Shown: in pieces, positions 1-9,436 of the stretch | Position numbering within the stretch: position 1 is the first letter of the stretch | How the letters are laid out: each line of letters opens with the position of its first letter | The notes under the pieces: model-generated | What the model was told of the DNA's origin: nothing | Databases searched by the model: none | Seen by the model: only the letters and a program-made list of their open reading frames with translations | NCBI RefSeq assembly: GCF_003574315.2 | Contig: NZ_AP025739.1 | Coordinates: 6,324,001-6,388,000, forward strand | Length of the DNA stretch: 64,000 nucleotides | Source of the DNA: Capsulimonas corticalis | GTDB taxonomy: Bacteria > Armatimonadota > Armatimonadia > Armatimonadales > Capsulimonadaceae | Direction: 5' to 3' | Translations under genes and position numbers: made by a program

Positions 1-1759
1 TCTGATCTGGAGAGAGAGGCAGTTGGACATCCGTCGTAAGAGCTTCGTTCGCTCCGACCACTTCGCCGGGTACGGCAAGACGAGCTGTCTGCGCCTGAGT
101 ATCCTTCGTAACGCCAGCCATGGAATCTGCCGCATGCCCAATCGTGACAGGATCACCGTGAGCTGTGAGGATTTGGCTTGGCGTCACTGTCACACCTTCC
201 CCAGGACTGTGAAAAACGCTATGTGCATCAGTCCGAGAAGCGATATTGGCTTGACCATCACTGAGATGTTGATATTGGGATATTAAGCCGTCATCAATAA
301 CACCACGCAAGAAAATATTTCCTGCATCCTGTGGAGCGACGCCAGTACTCGAAATGGCGTCAATCGCAGGTTGTATATTATCGGAATTGCCATTCCCTGT
401 ATTCGGCGCGAGATCCCTAGCGCCACTCTTCGATGAAATTGCAGCAGAATCAGAAGAAGCCCCCGCATTTGCGGGGGCTTCGGAAGCGGCTGCCTTCAGA
501 TTGCGATTAGGAGGCGCGATACGCGACTTAGCTTTCCGTATTGTCGCATTAGAAATACTAGAATCGGCTGAGGCGTTCGATGGGTTACCAGCATCACCTA
601 TTGCTTCCGCCGTCACCCTGGAAGGCGAGCCCCAATGTTCAGCAAGTCCTCGCACGCCATGATAAAATGGGAGGAATGACGCTATTGTGCCGATTGGATC
701 CGAGGGGAGATCTTGATTAAACAATTTTGCCACTGCATCTCTGGCAGTTTGCGCCCCTGTCGCCGATTGGCCTTGCGCTGCCTGATAAGCTCCTCCAAGG
801 ATTCCCATCAACGCTGTTGGCGCAGCTCCTTGGCTCGCCCCTAAGCCATACATCTGCTCTGCGGCTTTTTGCCGGTCGCCAGAAATAGCTGCATGCGCGG
901 AGCGCCCTAGTTGAACTGGAATCGACGCTGTTGCGCCGGGGAGGGCCATTGTTCCCGCCCCTAGTCCGACCACCGATTTGGCGATGGTGGCGACAGGATT
1001 ACCGACAAAATCGATCCAGGGATGGGGCCTATCGATATTTTGCGACTTTGGCGGAGGCGTTGTTCCCGTTCGGCCTTGAATAGCGCGAATCACATTGGCG
1101 CGCCACGTACCAGGCACGGAATCGATCCAATATCTCATGCTCTGATTGAGATGTTCCGCTCCCTCAGAGCTAGCTTGGGCAAATGCGTCGATCTGTGAAG
1201 CAGGGCCATGCAAAGCATTCGCAGCCATATTCCCGAGAACGCCCAGTGTGGATGGATTGGCAGTCGGACTTGAGGCGATATCCGCTTTCTGTCTTGCAAT
1301 ATTACGTGCGGTTTCCACCTGCTGCACAGTGAGCAGACGCCCTCCCTGATGGATATTTCCAAATGTAGCATGACTGCCATCATTAAAGTACGCCGTCGTG
1401 GTATCGGTTTTCGGATCATACTTTCGAATCTTCAGCCCGGATCTATTGGATTGAATAGCATTAAAAATTGGCGATCCGGGAATTCCGGGATCGCGACTTA
1501 CCAAAGTGCCGTCTGAAAGAGTCGTCACGGGATAACGAGACTGTGGCGGCAAAACCGACTGGTGTGGCCGATTTGCTGTGGTCGGTCTGCCAAATTGAGG
1601 GCGCTGCCTAACCAGAACGCGCGGATCAAAGCTGACTGGCGCCACACCACGCGATGGTGGAGCTGTCAAGCGTCTGTCCGCGACAAATGGCTGCAGCCCA
1701 AGCAGTTGCGCTACGTTCGGATTAGCATATTGTTGATTTTTCGTTATCGATTTAGGCAT
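1..1759 (-). CDS. Large virion-type protein, 3' end beyond window
   Basis: An open reading frame runs without a stop from an ATG at 1759 to the left edge, giving 586 visible residues; the C-terminus lies outside. The N-terminus is basic and proline-rich (MPKSITKNQQYANPNV). The middle holds a Gly/Ala-rich, weakly hydrophobic stretch (VGLGAGTMALPG), and a Ser/Ala/Asn-rich linker follows. I recognise no domain. It is the last visible gene of the leftward structural cassette, so a large internal virion, ejection or polyvalent protein is a reasonable guess from position only. The DNA is visibly more AT-rich than the genes at 2-9 kb, which suggests a different recent history. Confidence 0.72.
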   Translation of the reverse strand, partial: MPKSITKNQQYANPNVAQLLGLQPFVADRRLTAPPSRGVAPVSFDPRVLVRQRPQFGRPTTANRPHQSVLPPQSRYPVTTLSDGTLVSRDPGIPGSPIFNAIQSNRSGLKIRKYDPKTDTTTAYFNDGSHATFGNIHQGGRLLTVQQVETARNIARQKADIASSPTANPSTLGVLGNMAANALHGPASQIDAFAQASSEGAEHLNQSMRYWIDSVPGTWRANVIRAIQGRTGTTPPPKSQNIDRPHPWIDFVGNPVATIAKSVVGLGAGTMALPGATASIPVQLGRSAHAAISGDRQKAAEQMYGLGASQGAAPTALMGILGGAYQAAQGQSATGAQTARDAVAKLFNQDLPSDPIGTIASFLPFYHGVRGLAEHWGSPSRVTAEAIGDAGNPSNASADSSISNATIRKAKSRIAPPNRNLKAAASEAPANAGASSDSAAISSKSGARDLAPNTGNGNSDNIQPAIDAISSTGVAPQDAGNIFLRGVIDDGLISQYQHLSDGQANIASRTDAHSVFHSPGEGVTVTPSQILTAHGDPVTIGHAADSMAGVTKDTQAQTARLAVPGEVVGANEALTTDVQLPLSPDQ

Positions 1760-1779
1760 ATCTGTTCGTCGCTTACTCT

Positions 1780-1813
1780 ATAAAAATAAGAGCAGTCGAT
1801 TTCTCGACTGCTC
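1780..1813 (-). terminator. Rho-independent terminator
   Basis: GAGCAGTCGA and TCGACTGCTC form a perfect 10-bp stem with a 4-base loop. On the minus strand the hairpin is followed by TTATTTTTAT. It separates the leftmost partial gene from the gene at 2004-2879. Confidence 0.75.
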
Positions 1814-1855
1814 GTGTACGATCACTGATTAATTTCATGGCTCGGGACGAAAATC

Positions 1856-1942
1856 TTACGAAACCCCAAGCAAGACGGCGACCATCGGCGTGTAGATCAA
1901 CAGCAACGCAAATGATCGTACTATACTGGAATACGCAGGCAT
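1856..1942 (-). CDS. Possible 28-residue single-span membrane peptide
   Basis: A short frame begins with ATG at 1942 and reads MPAYSSIVRSF followed by a hydrophobic run (ALLLIYTPMVAVLLGV). It would be one membrane span with almost nothing outside. It lies between the gene at 2004-2879 and a terminator, so it would be transcribed. There is no clear ribosome-binding site. It is listed because other tiny membrane peptides occur in this window. Confidence 0.3.
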   Translation of the reverse strand: MPAYSSIVRSFALLLIYTPMVAVLLGVS

Positions 1943-2003
1943 GCGCTTGCGATATTATTTGCTAACGATCGCAATCGTTGAAAAACGATGTTTAGAGCCT
2001 AAG

Positions 2004-2879
2004 TTATCCGCCGATTCCTAGGAACGGTTCATAATTCAGTCCAGTTGGTGTGTATGATCCCAGTCCTAAATTCAGATTTAGCTGTCCATTATTACCGGTA
2101 TATCTGCCCAGGGAGCCAGTTCCAGAGAAGGCTCCTGGCGCGGCTTTTGCGTGTTTACCGAATGCTCCTCCGCTGCCAAAGAGCGAACCTGCTTGACCAA
2201 TGAGTCCAAGTGTTGCCGATGTGTCGTTCGCCTGCTGCTGCTCCGCTTGCTGCTGAAGCCCGTAATACCGCTGTGCGTCTTCGCCGTATTTGCCGGCGGT
2301 CCATTCATTGCCGGACGCCTCGCTGCCCAGTCCGGATTGCCACTGATTGAGGCCCTGATCGCGCGCGCCGCCCAGCAGGGAGAGCAGCTGGGTTTCGCGG
2401 TTGTTCTGTTCCTGGTTCGCCCAATCGGCGTAGGAGTTGTCCGCAGCGTTCAATCGTCCCAATTGCCCATTTTGCAGGTAGGCGTCGTTGCCGGCGTAGA
2501 CGCTCGATGCGCCGCCGCTGGAGGGAGTATCGAGGCCGCGCGTGTAGGCGTTTGTCGCCATATTGGCGCGCGCGGTGTTGTAGGCCGCTGTCGTGGGGCC
2601 AATGCGGTTTGCAAGATAGGCGTCCTGGCTTTGCTGTGTGAAAGGGTTTTGCTGGAGACGCTGGGCGCGCGCCGCGATCGCGGCGTTGTAGCCGGGATCG
2701 TACATGTTGTACTCAGATTGCCCTTCGTTCGCAATTTTGCCGTACTGGGCGATTTGATCGCCGACATGCTCCGTAGCCAGATCCGACAATCCCTGATAAT
2801 TGCCCGCCTGCGCGCCATAACCGGCCGCGCCGTGATCGCCCCCGCCCAAAACATCGCTGACAAAATTGAAAAGTCCCAT
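2004..2879 (-). CDS. Internal-virion or ejection-like protein
   Basis: A 291-residue protein with an ACGGAGAA ribosome-binding site just before the ATG. It starts MGLFNFVSDVLGGG, typical of small amphipathic N-termini of phage internal proteins. The central part is Gln/Asn/Ala-rich and probably helical, and the end is Gly/Asn/Leu-rich with low complexity. There is no catalytic motif. Its place after the tail gene (3493-6456) fits podovirus internal or ejection proteins. The assignment rests on composition and order only. Confidence 0.6.
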   Translation of the reverse strand: MGLFNFVSDVLGGGDHGAAGYGAQAGNYQGLSDLATEHVGDQIAQYGKIANEGQSEYNMYDPGYNAAIAARAQRLQQNPFTQQSQDAYLANRIGPTTAAYNTARANMATNAYTRGLDTPSSGGASSVYAGNDAYLQNGQLGRLNAADNSYADWANQEQNNRETQLLSLLGGARDQGLNQWQSGLGSEASGNEWTAGKYGEDAQRYYGLQQQAEQQQANDTSATLGLIGQAGSLFGSGGAFGKHAKAAPGAFSGTGSLGRYTGNNGQLNLNLGLGSYTPTGLNYEPFLGIGG

Positions 2880-2903
2880 ATGCTGTTCTCCGTAAGAAGC
2901 TGC

Positions 2904-3500
2904 CTAATATCGGTAGTCGACCAGAAGCGCCGTCCCGGTGGCCGGCGCGGCGGTGAAGGTCAGCGTCGCACCCGAAACGCTGTATTGCGACGGCGAGAGA
3001 CGCTGCATGGATGAGGGGGTCGCCCCGGAATAAACGTGGACGGAGCCGGCGGACGGCGCGTGCGCCAGCGTGAAGCTCGTGTTGGCTCCATTGATAACGC
3101 CGGCGGGAGCCTCGGAGTCGGCGAAGCTGGGGACGATGGGCAGCGTCACCCAGGACCGTGCGCCGGCTGTGGTGGACACGAGCGCTTGGCCGTTTGCGGC
3201 GGGGTTTCCGAGCGGGGGCTCCTTGGCGTTGAACTGAATCCAGTCGGACTGGATCAGATATCCTCCGCGCGCGCCCGACGCCGGCGCCAATATCAGCGCT
3301 CCATTCTCCAGCCGCAGCGGCGCCTGCGCCGTGAAGGAAGGAGCCGGCGCGCTTGTGAGAATCGGAGCGATCGCGGGACGCCCCGCACCAGCGGCGGCCG
3401 CCTTGGAAGGCGACGGAGTGAGCGCCTTGATTTGCGCATCCCGCAGCGGGCTCGGCGGGCCGCCGCCCGGGATGTGATAGAACGGGGGGCGCTTAGCCAT
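2904..3500 (-). CDS. Phage structural protein, probable tail accessory
   Basis: A 198-residue protein whose ATG overlaps the end of the upstream tail gene by 8 bases, with a strong GGAGGAG site, so it is translationally coupled. The first 70 residues are Pro/Ala-rich and look disordered. The C-terminal part (INGANTSFTLAHAP, VHVYSGATPSS, TLTFTAAPATGTALLVDYRY) is a beta-rich module seen in many phage tail proteins, where it often closes the polypeptide. Likely a tail accessory or fibre-attachment protein; no enzymatic motif. Confidence 0.6.
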   Translation of the reverse strand: MAKRPPFYHIPGGGPPSPLRDAQIKALTPSPSKAAAAGAGRPAIAPILTSAPAPSFTAQAPLRLENGALILAPASGARGGYLIQSDWIQFNAKEPPLGNPAANGQALVSTTAGARSWVTLPIVPSFADSEAPAGVINGANTSFTLAHAPSAGSVHVYSGATPSSMQRLSPSQYSVSGATLTFTAAPATGTALLVDYRY

Positions 3501-6456
3501 GGACTCCTCCTTCCGCGCTTTCGACGGCGACGGAGGTAATGCGCACTGGCGTTACCGTCGCTCCTGCAAGCGTCACTGTCGTCACAAGCCCACGAACTCC
3601 GTTTGGGACCTTCAGTCGAAACGATGCGGCGCCCAACACCGTGTATGCCTGGGACATCGACGCATCGCAGGCGGAGCAATTCACGCCCAGCGTGAGCGTC
3701 GCCGTATCCTGTGTTTGGACAGAGGCAAACACGCGCGCCGGGCGATTCGCGCGCCAGTAGGCGTCGCCGCTTTCCTCCCTCCCAAAACCTCGAGATGCGA
3801 AGGCGAACGCCACCGGCGCGGCCGGCGCAGTCGGAGATGCCCGGTCCCCCTCCCCCGTAAGCTCATAAAGCTGTCCATCCGCCCCAGCCAGAAAGAGATC
3901 GTCCGTATCCGCGCCCGTCGAAAGACTCGCCGCCCCCGTTACATTCATCTGAAGGTAGCGGGTCCATCCGTCCTGCCGGCTGTCCCAGACATACGCCGCC
4001 GTATTTGCCGAGCCTCCCGGCAGCGGAGCGAATAAATAGAGGCGCCGGCCATGGTAAACCAGCGCCGAGCCGGCGTACGCCGCCGGCAGGATCGCGGAGC
4101 CAGACGACTGTGCGGGATTCAAGGCGCGCTCAATGGGAGCGCTGCGCGGCGCGATCTCATCCCCACCGTCAAACTCATAGAGGCCGTTTGGACCAAGGAA
4201 CCAGAGTCTTCCCTCCACCAGCGCCGCTGCGCGCGGCGCGATACACCCGACTCCGGCTTTCAAGTAGTGCCCAGAGAGTTGGAAATCGGAGCTGTCGAAC
4301 CCTGTCAGCATCCATACCGAACGCTGCTTCAGGATGATCAGCGCCGAGGACAGCGGGATCAACTGCTGGATCGGGTCGTTGTCCAGTCCTCCAACCGAAA
4401 CTCGAAATCCCTTAATGGAGGCGCTGGGATCGTCAGGATAAGACACGGCGTTATAATAGAGCGCGCCCGGCGTATCCCCGGTAATCAGCCATGAGCCCCA
4501 GAGCGTCGAGCCGACGGCGAGCCAGAGACGGCCCTGCCATTCGCACAACGCCTGCGCGCCCGTCGGCGGCTTCCCGCGCCCGTTGATCAGAGTCGGCGCC
4601 AGCAGCAGCGCCCCATCGGGGGTATCGTCCGTAAACTTGCGATTGGCGCTCGTCCACAAGTAATAATGCGCCGAATCGTACGCCGTGATATCCGCTCCCG
4701 CCGCCACCGGCACACGGGCCACCAGGCGGCCAACGGCGTCGCCATAGAGACCTCCGTACCGATAGATCTGGAAGTAGGTCGTCGCCGAACCGTTCGCCGG
4801 CGCCGGCAGCGTCATGGCGGCGATTGCCTTGAGCCCGGTAGCGGCCACGGCGTTGGAAATAGGCGACGGATCACTCTCGATATCTCCGCCCGGAGTAGAT
4901 TCCACCTCCGTAAACACATATTGATAGGGTCCAGCGCTCACGCTCACCCCATCGCTGATCGCCAGATTGCCGGCCGCTGTGAGCGGACCGATCGTGAACA
5001 AATTATTCGGATCCGCTCCCGCCATATCGGAGGCGATCTGAATGTATAAGGCGTCCACGGATTGGCGCACATCCAGCGGAATCGTCGTAAGGTCGACGCT
5101 GGCGAACGTTCCATCGGCGCTGAAATTGAGCAGATTCGAGGGGTAAAATGTTGACGCGGGATCCAGATGCTTATGCAGTACAAGACGCAGAGCCGGACGC
5201 GCGGTTGGGCTTGGCGACGAGTACGCCAGCGCCACGACATTTGAACCGCTAAAATCCATCGGGGCCGCGTAGGACTTGACGATGTAATCCTCGCCCTGAT
5301 AAACGTCCAGCGCCGAGAGCGTAAACGAGTTCGCTCCCTGCGAGATCAGGAGCGGATTGCGGACCGCCTTCAGCGAAACGGCGTCGATATACGGCGCCTG
5401 ATAGCCGCGTTTGTTCTTTTCTCCTCCGCGAAGCTCCAGCCGCACCGACGCCGGATCTACCGGCAGGCTCGTCAGTGAAAACGTCACCCGCGCCCGTACC
5501 CAGCCGGTCGCCGTTGTGTCCGGATTATAAGGAAACGTCAGTTCTTCCGACGTCTGCCCCAGAATGTTGCCCGACCCGTCCAGTCCATAAAGGGTAACGA
5601 TAACCGTGGACGCGCCGGTTGGGTCAGCCTGATGGAAATAGCCCTCGAAAGCGTAGACGCGCGCGGATCCCATCAGCCCGCCGCCGTAGGTCGGCGCCGT
5701 CATATCCTGGAATACGCCCTCGCCAGGATCGTCGAGCAGAAGTACGAACGACCCCTCGAAGGGCCGCATATAGCTAGCCGCCCCCATGCCGCTGTAGCAA
5801 TCTGGATCGGCGACGCCCAGGCTTGTCCAATGATCGGCGTACATCGGATCGTGCGTTCCAGGCAGCTCAAAGCCTCCATTGAGGACCAGCTCGGTTGTGG
5901 GAGACGGCGCGGATCGCGAGCTCCACCCGGCGGCGCTCGCAAAGTTGTCGATCGTATTGTTGATCAGAATCGCCGCCAGCGGCGCCGTTGGCGCTCCAGG
6001 CGTCGTCGCCACCGTGGCGATCGTGTCCGTCGTCGCCGCGTCCAGGTCGACGCGATAAAGCGGCGTGGTCGCCTGACCATCGATCACATACACATACTTA
6101 CCAACCCGCGCCATCTGTGTCGCCGGACCGGTCAGCGAGAAATCCGTCACGCCGTTGATCCGGATCTTGGAGTAAGTTGGAGCCCCTTTCGTCGTTGTAT
6201 AGAGATTGCCGCCGGAGACGAACAGAATCTCGCGGCCGCCACCCGCCTTCACAAAGGCGATCGGGGAATATAGCGCCGCCCCCAGCGGCGCGGTAAACTG
6301 CCCGGACTTACCGGGCCGCGTGACAAGCTCACCGCCATCGACATACAGGTTGTCCGCCTGCTGCACGTCGCCATTATCAAGGTTCTCAGGGGCGTGAAAA
6401 AGGTCCAGCCCGCGAAACCGGCGCTGCTGGGAGAAGGATGTGGAAATAGGTGTCAT
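3493..6456 (-). CDS. Large tail protein (podoviral tail tube or stabiliser type)
   Basis: 987 residues from the preferred ATG at 6456 (MTPISTSF), behind ACGGAAA; an upstream in-frame ATG at 6486 lacks a site. The N-terminus has the pattern NLYVDGGELVTRPG, common in podoviral tail or stabiliser proteins that bind the head-tail connector. A beta-sandwich resembling a carbohydrate-binding module is inserted at roughly 180-360. A repeat-rich beta-propeller-like part with motifs such as WQGRLWLAVGSTLW and LVEGRLWFLGPNGLYEF follows. It is probably the main tail protein of the left cassette. The family is assigned from motif style, not from a search. Confidence 0.65.
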   Translation of the reverse strand: MTPISTSFSQQRRFRGLDLFHAPENLDNGDVQQADNLYVDGGELVTRPGKSGQFTAPLGAALYSPIAFVKAGGGREILFVSGGNLYTTTKGAPTYSKIRINGVTDFSLTGPATQMARVGKYVYVIDGQATTPLYRVDLDAATTDTIATVATTPGAPTAPLAAILINNTIDNFASAAGWSSRSAPSPTTELVLNGGFELPGTHDPMYADHWTSLGVADPDCYSGMGAASYMRPFEGSFVLLLDDPGEGVFQDMTAPTYGGGLMGSARVYAFEGYFHQADPTGASTVIVTLYGLDGSGNILGQTSEELTFPYNPDTTATGWVRARVTFSLTSLPVDPASVRLELRGGEKNKRGYQAPYIDAVSLKAVRNPLLISQGANSFTLSALDVYQGEDYIVKSYAAPMDFSGSNVVALAYSSPSPTARPALRLVLHKHLDPASTFYPSNLLNFSADGTFASVDLTTIPLDVRQSVDALYIQIASDMAGADPNNLFTIGPLTAAGNLAISDGVSVSAGPYQYVFTEVESTPGGDIESDPSPISNAVAATGLKAIAAMTLPAPANGSATTYFQIYRYGGLYGDAVGRLVARVPVAAGADITAYDSAHYYLWTSANRKFTDDTPDGALLLAPTLINGRGKPPTGAQALCEWQGRLWLAVGSTLWGSWLITGDTPGALYYNAVSYPDDPSASIKGFRVSVGGLDNDPIQQLIPLSSALIILKQRSVWMLTGFDSSDFQLSGHYLKAGVGCIAPRAAALVEGRLWFLGPNGLYEFDGGDEIAPRSAPIERALNPAQSSGSAILPAAYAGSALVYHGRRLYLFAPLPGGSANTAAYVWDSRQDGWTRYLQMNVTGAASLSTGADTDDLFLAGADGQLYELTGEGDRASPTAPAAPVAFAFASRGFGREESGDAYWRANRPARVFASVQTQDTATLTLGVNCSACDASMSQAYTVLGAASFRLKVPNGVRGLVTTVTLAGATVTPVRITSVAVESAEGGVHG

Positions 6457-6502
6457 GGGTTTTCCGTAACGTTCAAAGGCCCTCACCCGGCCCTCCGGGC
6501 CA

Positions 6503-6607
6503 CCCTCTCCCAGAATTGGGAGAGGGTTAGGATTAAATCAAGATTTGGATCTTTGATCCAAAGAACTTAAAAACTCTGACTCCCCCTCTCCCAGAATTGG
6601 GAGAGGG
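6503..6607. repeat. Two copies of an intergenic hairpin
   Basis: Two identical 24-bp palindromes (6503-6526 and 6584-6607), with arms CCCTCTCCC and GGGAGAGGG around AGAATT, lie 57 bp apart between two structural genes. The flank CCCTCACCCGGCCCTCCGGG is also present. This resembles the dispersed CCCTCTCCC-type extragenic repeat seen in many unrelated bacterial genomes. No T-tract follows, so an mRNA-stability or host-repeat role is more likely than termination. Confidence 0.7.
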
Positions 6608-6635
6608 GGCCGGGGGGTGAGAGCCCCCTGACCTC

Positions 6636-7364
6636 TTAGCAGCAGTCGGGAACCGTCCAGCTGGTAGACGGCGTGTCCTCATTGCTCCAGGAAGTTGCAG
6701 GCGCGGCGCCGGCGCCCCACCCCGTTACAGGCGAGTCGCCCGCCGTCCATTTGTCGGCGCAGCAGTCGCAGGATGGAGGGAGCGGATCGAGGGTCGTTCC
6801 GGTCGGAGGAATTACGACTCCGGGCGGCAGCGCTCCCAGCGCGTATTCGATATTGAGCGCGGTGACGCGGACATTGGCGCCCGTCATCCAGGCCGCCGTT
6901 TCACGCGAGATGGCGGTAATTAGCACCTGCGTCCGGGACATCGCCGCCGCAATCTCAGCGTTCACGGCAGTCGCACGGACCATGCCGCCCGACATCGCCG
7001 CCGCAACCTCGACATGCGCCGATGTCACACGCGCCGCGCCCGACGCCATCGTCGCCGCGACCTCGACGCCCATTTGCGTCACTCGCGAGCCCTGATTGAC
7101 GGTGGCTCCGGAATAAGCAGGCGGCGTAAAAGCCTCGGAGGAGGCAATTCCCGCCGGCGACAGCGTATAAGACACGATGATTGACGGCGCGCCAAACGCC
7201 CCGGCGGTTGGGACGCCTACCGGCGAAAGCGCGTACACTGCGGGGGTGCTCAGCGCCCCGATCGGTTCTCCCCGCACGGCGTAATCCATACCGAAGGAAC
7301 CGCCGTCGCCGGATTTGACAAGTTCGCCGCGCAGATAATAATCGAAACTATTCGAAGCCGGCAT
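6636..7364 (-). CDS. Repeat-containing phage structural protein
   Basis: A 242-residue protein. The N-terminus (YYLRGELVKSGDGGSFGMDYAVRGEP) carries two copies of a short beta motif, and two YxLSPxG repeats follow. Residues of about 90-175 contain five copies of an 18-residue unit of the type RVTxxxVEVAAAMSGG. The tail is Cys-rich (CDCCADKW ... VPDCC) with three SW/GW-centred repeats, which suggests metal binding or disulphides. It sits between the tail protein and a beta-helix protein, so a fibre or decoration role is likely. No function is known to me. Confidence 0.6.
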   Translation of the reverse strand: MPASNSFDYYLRGELVKSGDGGSFGMDYAVRGEPIGALSTPAVYALSPVGVPTAGAFGAPSIIVSYTLSPAGIASSEAFTPPAYSGATVNQGSRVTQMGVEVAATMASGAARVTSAHVEVAAAMSGGMVRATAVNAEIAAAMSRTQVLITAISRETAAWMTGANVRVTALNIEYALGALPPGVVIPPTGTTLDPLPPSCDCCADKWTAGDSPVTGWGAGAAPATSWSNEDTPSTSWTVPDCC

Positions 7365-7379
7365 GGTTCCTCCCGCAAG

Positions 7380-8873
7380 TTAAGGCGTCCGCGTGACGGT
7401 GTCAAAGTAGGCGTTCCCGGTTCCGGCGGCAGCGCGGGAAACCATTCGCAATTTGACGACGCCCTTGGACGTCGGAGTAAACGCCGTGAAGGTGAGCGTC
7501 TCGTAAGCGCTTCCCGCAGTCCCAACCGCCGTCTTTGTATCGCCCGCATATCCGATCTCGGCGTTCGGCAGCAGCGACGCCTGGGGCTTGTTCGTATCGC
7601 CATGGCCGGCGTCCCATAAAACTTTGACCGTGATGGTTGTAGAAACGGGATCGACCGGGATTTGAAAATCCTGATCGCCTGGCCCCACGATCTGGAGACA
7701 CTTGCCTGTCCCTCCATCCGCATTCGCAGCGGACGCAAGGCCCGTTCCATGGCGCTCAAAGCAGCCTGTCGCCGCTTGTGTCGATCCGCCGCCCGCCGGC
7801 CGGGAAAGATTGAGAAGATCGTAAGACGGCGCGGTATAAGTCGCATCCGAGCCAAATCCCAGTACGTTGGAGCCGATATTTGGGTAAAGATACGGACGCT
7901 GCTGCTGGCCGACCACCGACTCGTATCCGGTATTGAGATTGGGAAACCACGCCGGCCCCGTCTGCGATCCTGCGCCGGCCGTGACAACCGTGCGCGGCGT
8001 ATTGGCGCAGACGTAGCAGAAGTTCTCCACGATCTGGCCCGACGTCCCCGCACTCATCCCGGTTCCCGCTCCGACGATCAGCGTATTTTCCACACGGATG
8101 GGGATTGAGGTCGAGACGCCCGTGGACGCCAGCACCGCCGTGGCGCCGCCACTGATTGTGCAGTTGCGGATCAGCAGTCCGCCAGGCTTGAACGTATTTC
8201 CGGAGGTGGCCGGCGTTATGGCGAAAACCGTCCCCGCCCCGCCGGCGTCAACGCGGCAGTTGCGAAACTCGACTCCGACATCCCAGTCCGCTCCTGTCGT
8301 GGAGGTGCTGGTGCTGATCAGAGCAACGCTCGCGGGGACGATTGCTTTGAACATGCATCGGTCAAAGAGGATATTCTGTGTGACGCCCGCCGCTCCGGCG
8401 ATCAGCACCATACGGCTTGTCGGGCTTGTCGCCACACCTTCGAAAGTGCAGTCCAGAAACGTGATGTTCGTGGACGTCAGCGTCGAGGCGTTTACGATCG
8501 CCGCGACCGCCGTCGCAGCGTTTCCGCCCACGAACCGTATCTTCTCGAATTGCAGGAAGCTTTTGCCGCTCAGATTCAGCGGCGCCGTCGTCGCGGGCGT
8601 CGTCTTATCATCCGTCGTATACGCCGTCCAAACGACTTCGCCCATGTCGCCCGTCTGCGCCCCATCCACATCGCCGACAATTCGCAGCGTCGATGACGGC
8701 GTAATTCCCACTGTCACCGTCTCCCGGTACGCCCCAGCGCCTAAATAAACGACATCGCCGCCGACCGGCGTTCCCCCCGTCGCCAGCGCCTTCCCCACCG
8801 TGCCCCACGCCGCGCCCGCCGACGTTCCGGCGGCTGCGTTCGATCCCGATTTCCGCACATAATAGTTCGTCAA
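7380..8873 (-). CDS. Right-handed beta-helix protein (pectin-lyase fold)
   Basis: 497 residues. The opening YYVRKSGSNAAAGTSAGAAWGTVGKAL is the usual start of DUF1565-like beta-helix proteins. The following coils have regularly spaced Asn/Ser/Thr turns (NILFDRCMF, VEFRNCRV, LLIRNCTISGG, IRVENTLIVG). The last 100 residues form a separate beta-sandwich (ITVKVLWDAGHGD). Such proteins in phage tails bind or cleave surface polysaccharide; I see no proven catalytic residues. Its neighbours are all virion genes, so tailspike or receptor-binding is the best inference. Confidence 0.68.
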   Translation of the reverse strand: MTNYYVRKSGSNAAAGTSAGAAWGTVGKALATGGTPVGGDVVYLGAGAYRETVTVGITPSSTLRIVGDVDGAQTGDMGEVVWTAYTTDDKTTPATTAPLNLSGKSFLQFEKIRFVGGNAATAVAAIVNASTLTSTNITFLDCTFEGVATSPTSRMVLIAGAAGVTQNILFDRCMFKAIVPASVALISTSTSTTGADWDVGVEFRNCRVDAGGAGTVFAITPATSGNTFKPGGLLIRNCTISGGATAVLASTGVSTSIPIRVENTLIVGAGTGMSAGTSGQIVENFCYVCANTPRTVVTAGAGSQTGPAWFPNLNTGYESVVGQQQRPYLYPNIGSNVLGFGSDATYTAPSYDLLNLSRPAGGGSTQAATGCFERHGTGLASAANADGGTGKCLQIVGPGDQDFQIPVDPVSTTITVKVLWDAGHGDTNKPQASLLPNAEIGYAGDTKTAVGTAGSAYETLTFTAFTPTSKGVVKLRMVSRAAAGTGNAYFDTVTRTP

Positions 8874-8895
8874 GGCAAATCCCCCAGAAGCCGCG

Positions 8896-9291
8896 CTAGA
8901 GCTTAAAGATCCGGTTCGCCGAGTTGTCCCACGTCACATTGATCGTGCTCACCGAACCTCCCGTCGTCAGCGACGCATCGATCCCGCAGATCAGCGGCGA
9001 TGTCGCGGCGCTCCCCGTGTCCTTATAAAGCACAAGATAGCCGATCGCCGTGCTCGCCGGAACGCTCGAAAACGCGATATCCGCCGCATCGAACACCCCG
9101 GCGACCATCGTCTTCGCCCCCAGCGTCTGATCCGTCCCAGTCGTATTCGCCCCGAGATCGCTCAAATACTGATGCGTCCCATAATTCGGCGTATAGCTCG
9201 TCTTGACGAGCGCCGCCTTGATCGTATCCGACCCCAAATTCAGCCCACCCGCCAAAAACGCGGCGCGCGCGGCGTCATAAACAGCGCTCAT
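8896..9291 (-). CDS. Small phage virion protein
   Basis: 131 residues from the ATG at 9291 (MSAVYDAARAAFLAGGLNLG), preceded by AAAGGGACTTGAG. A longer frame upstream runs through a terminator and is not used. The sequence (DTIKAALVKTSYTPNYGTHQYLSDLGAN ... GYLVLYKDTG) is typical of a common tail or decoration protein of high-GC caudoviruses, with a compact beta fold and no catalytic motif. Function within the virion is unknown. Confidence 0.68.
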   Translation of the reverse strand: MSAVYDAARAAFLAGGLNLGSDTIKAALVKTSYTPNYGTHQYLSDLGANTTGTDQTLGAKTMVAGVFDAADIAFSSVPASTAIGYLVLYKDTGSAATSPLICGIDASLTTGGSVSTINVTWDNSANRIFKL

Positions 9292-9324
9292 CTCAAGTCC
9301 CTTTCGTTTGGTGAACAGCTCAAA

Positions 9325-9352
9325 AAGAAAAAGCCCTCGCATAAGCGAGAGC
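9325..9352 (-). terminator. Rho-independent terminator
   Basis: On the minus strand GCTCTCGC-TTAT-GCGAGGGC forms an 8-bp stem with one G-U pair, followed by TTTTTCTTTTT. The pairing is complete only on the minus strand, which supports the orientation. It lies after the membrane-protein gene 9437-9754. Confidence 0.75.
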
Positions 9353-9436
9353 TTTCGTGACACAAACGTAAGCAGCCGGGCCGCAAGCAATGATTTCCCC
9401 GGAGGTCCGGCTTCCAGAGTCCAAATGGCGCGTGTA

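Noticed and set aside
2151-3014. Plus-strand frame of 287 codons
   Set aside because: It lies opposite two coupled phage genes with good start sites.
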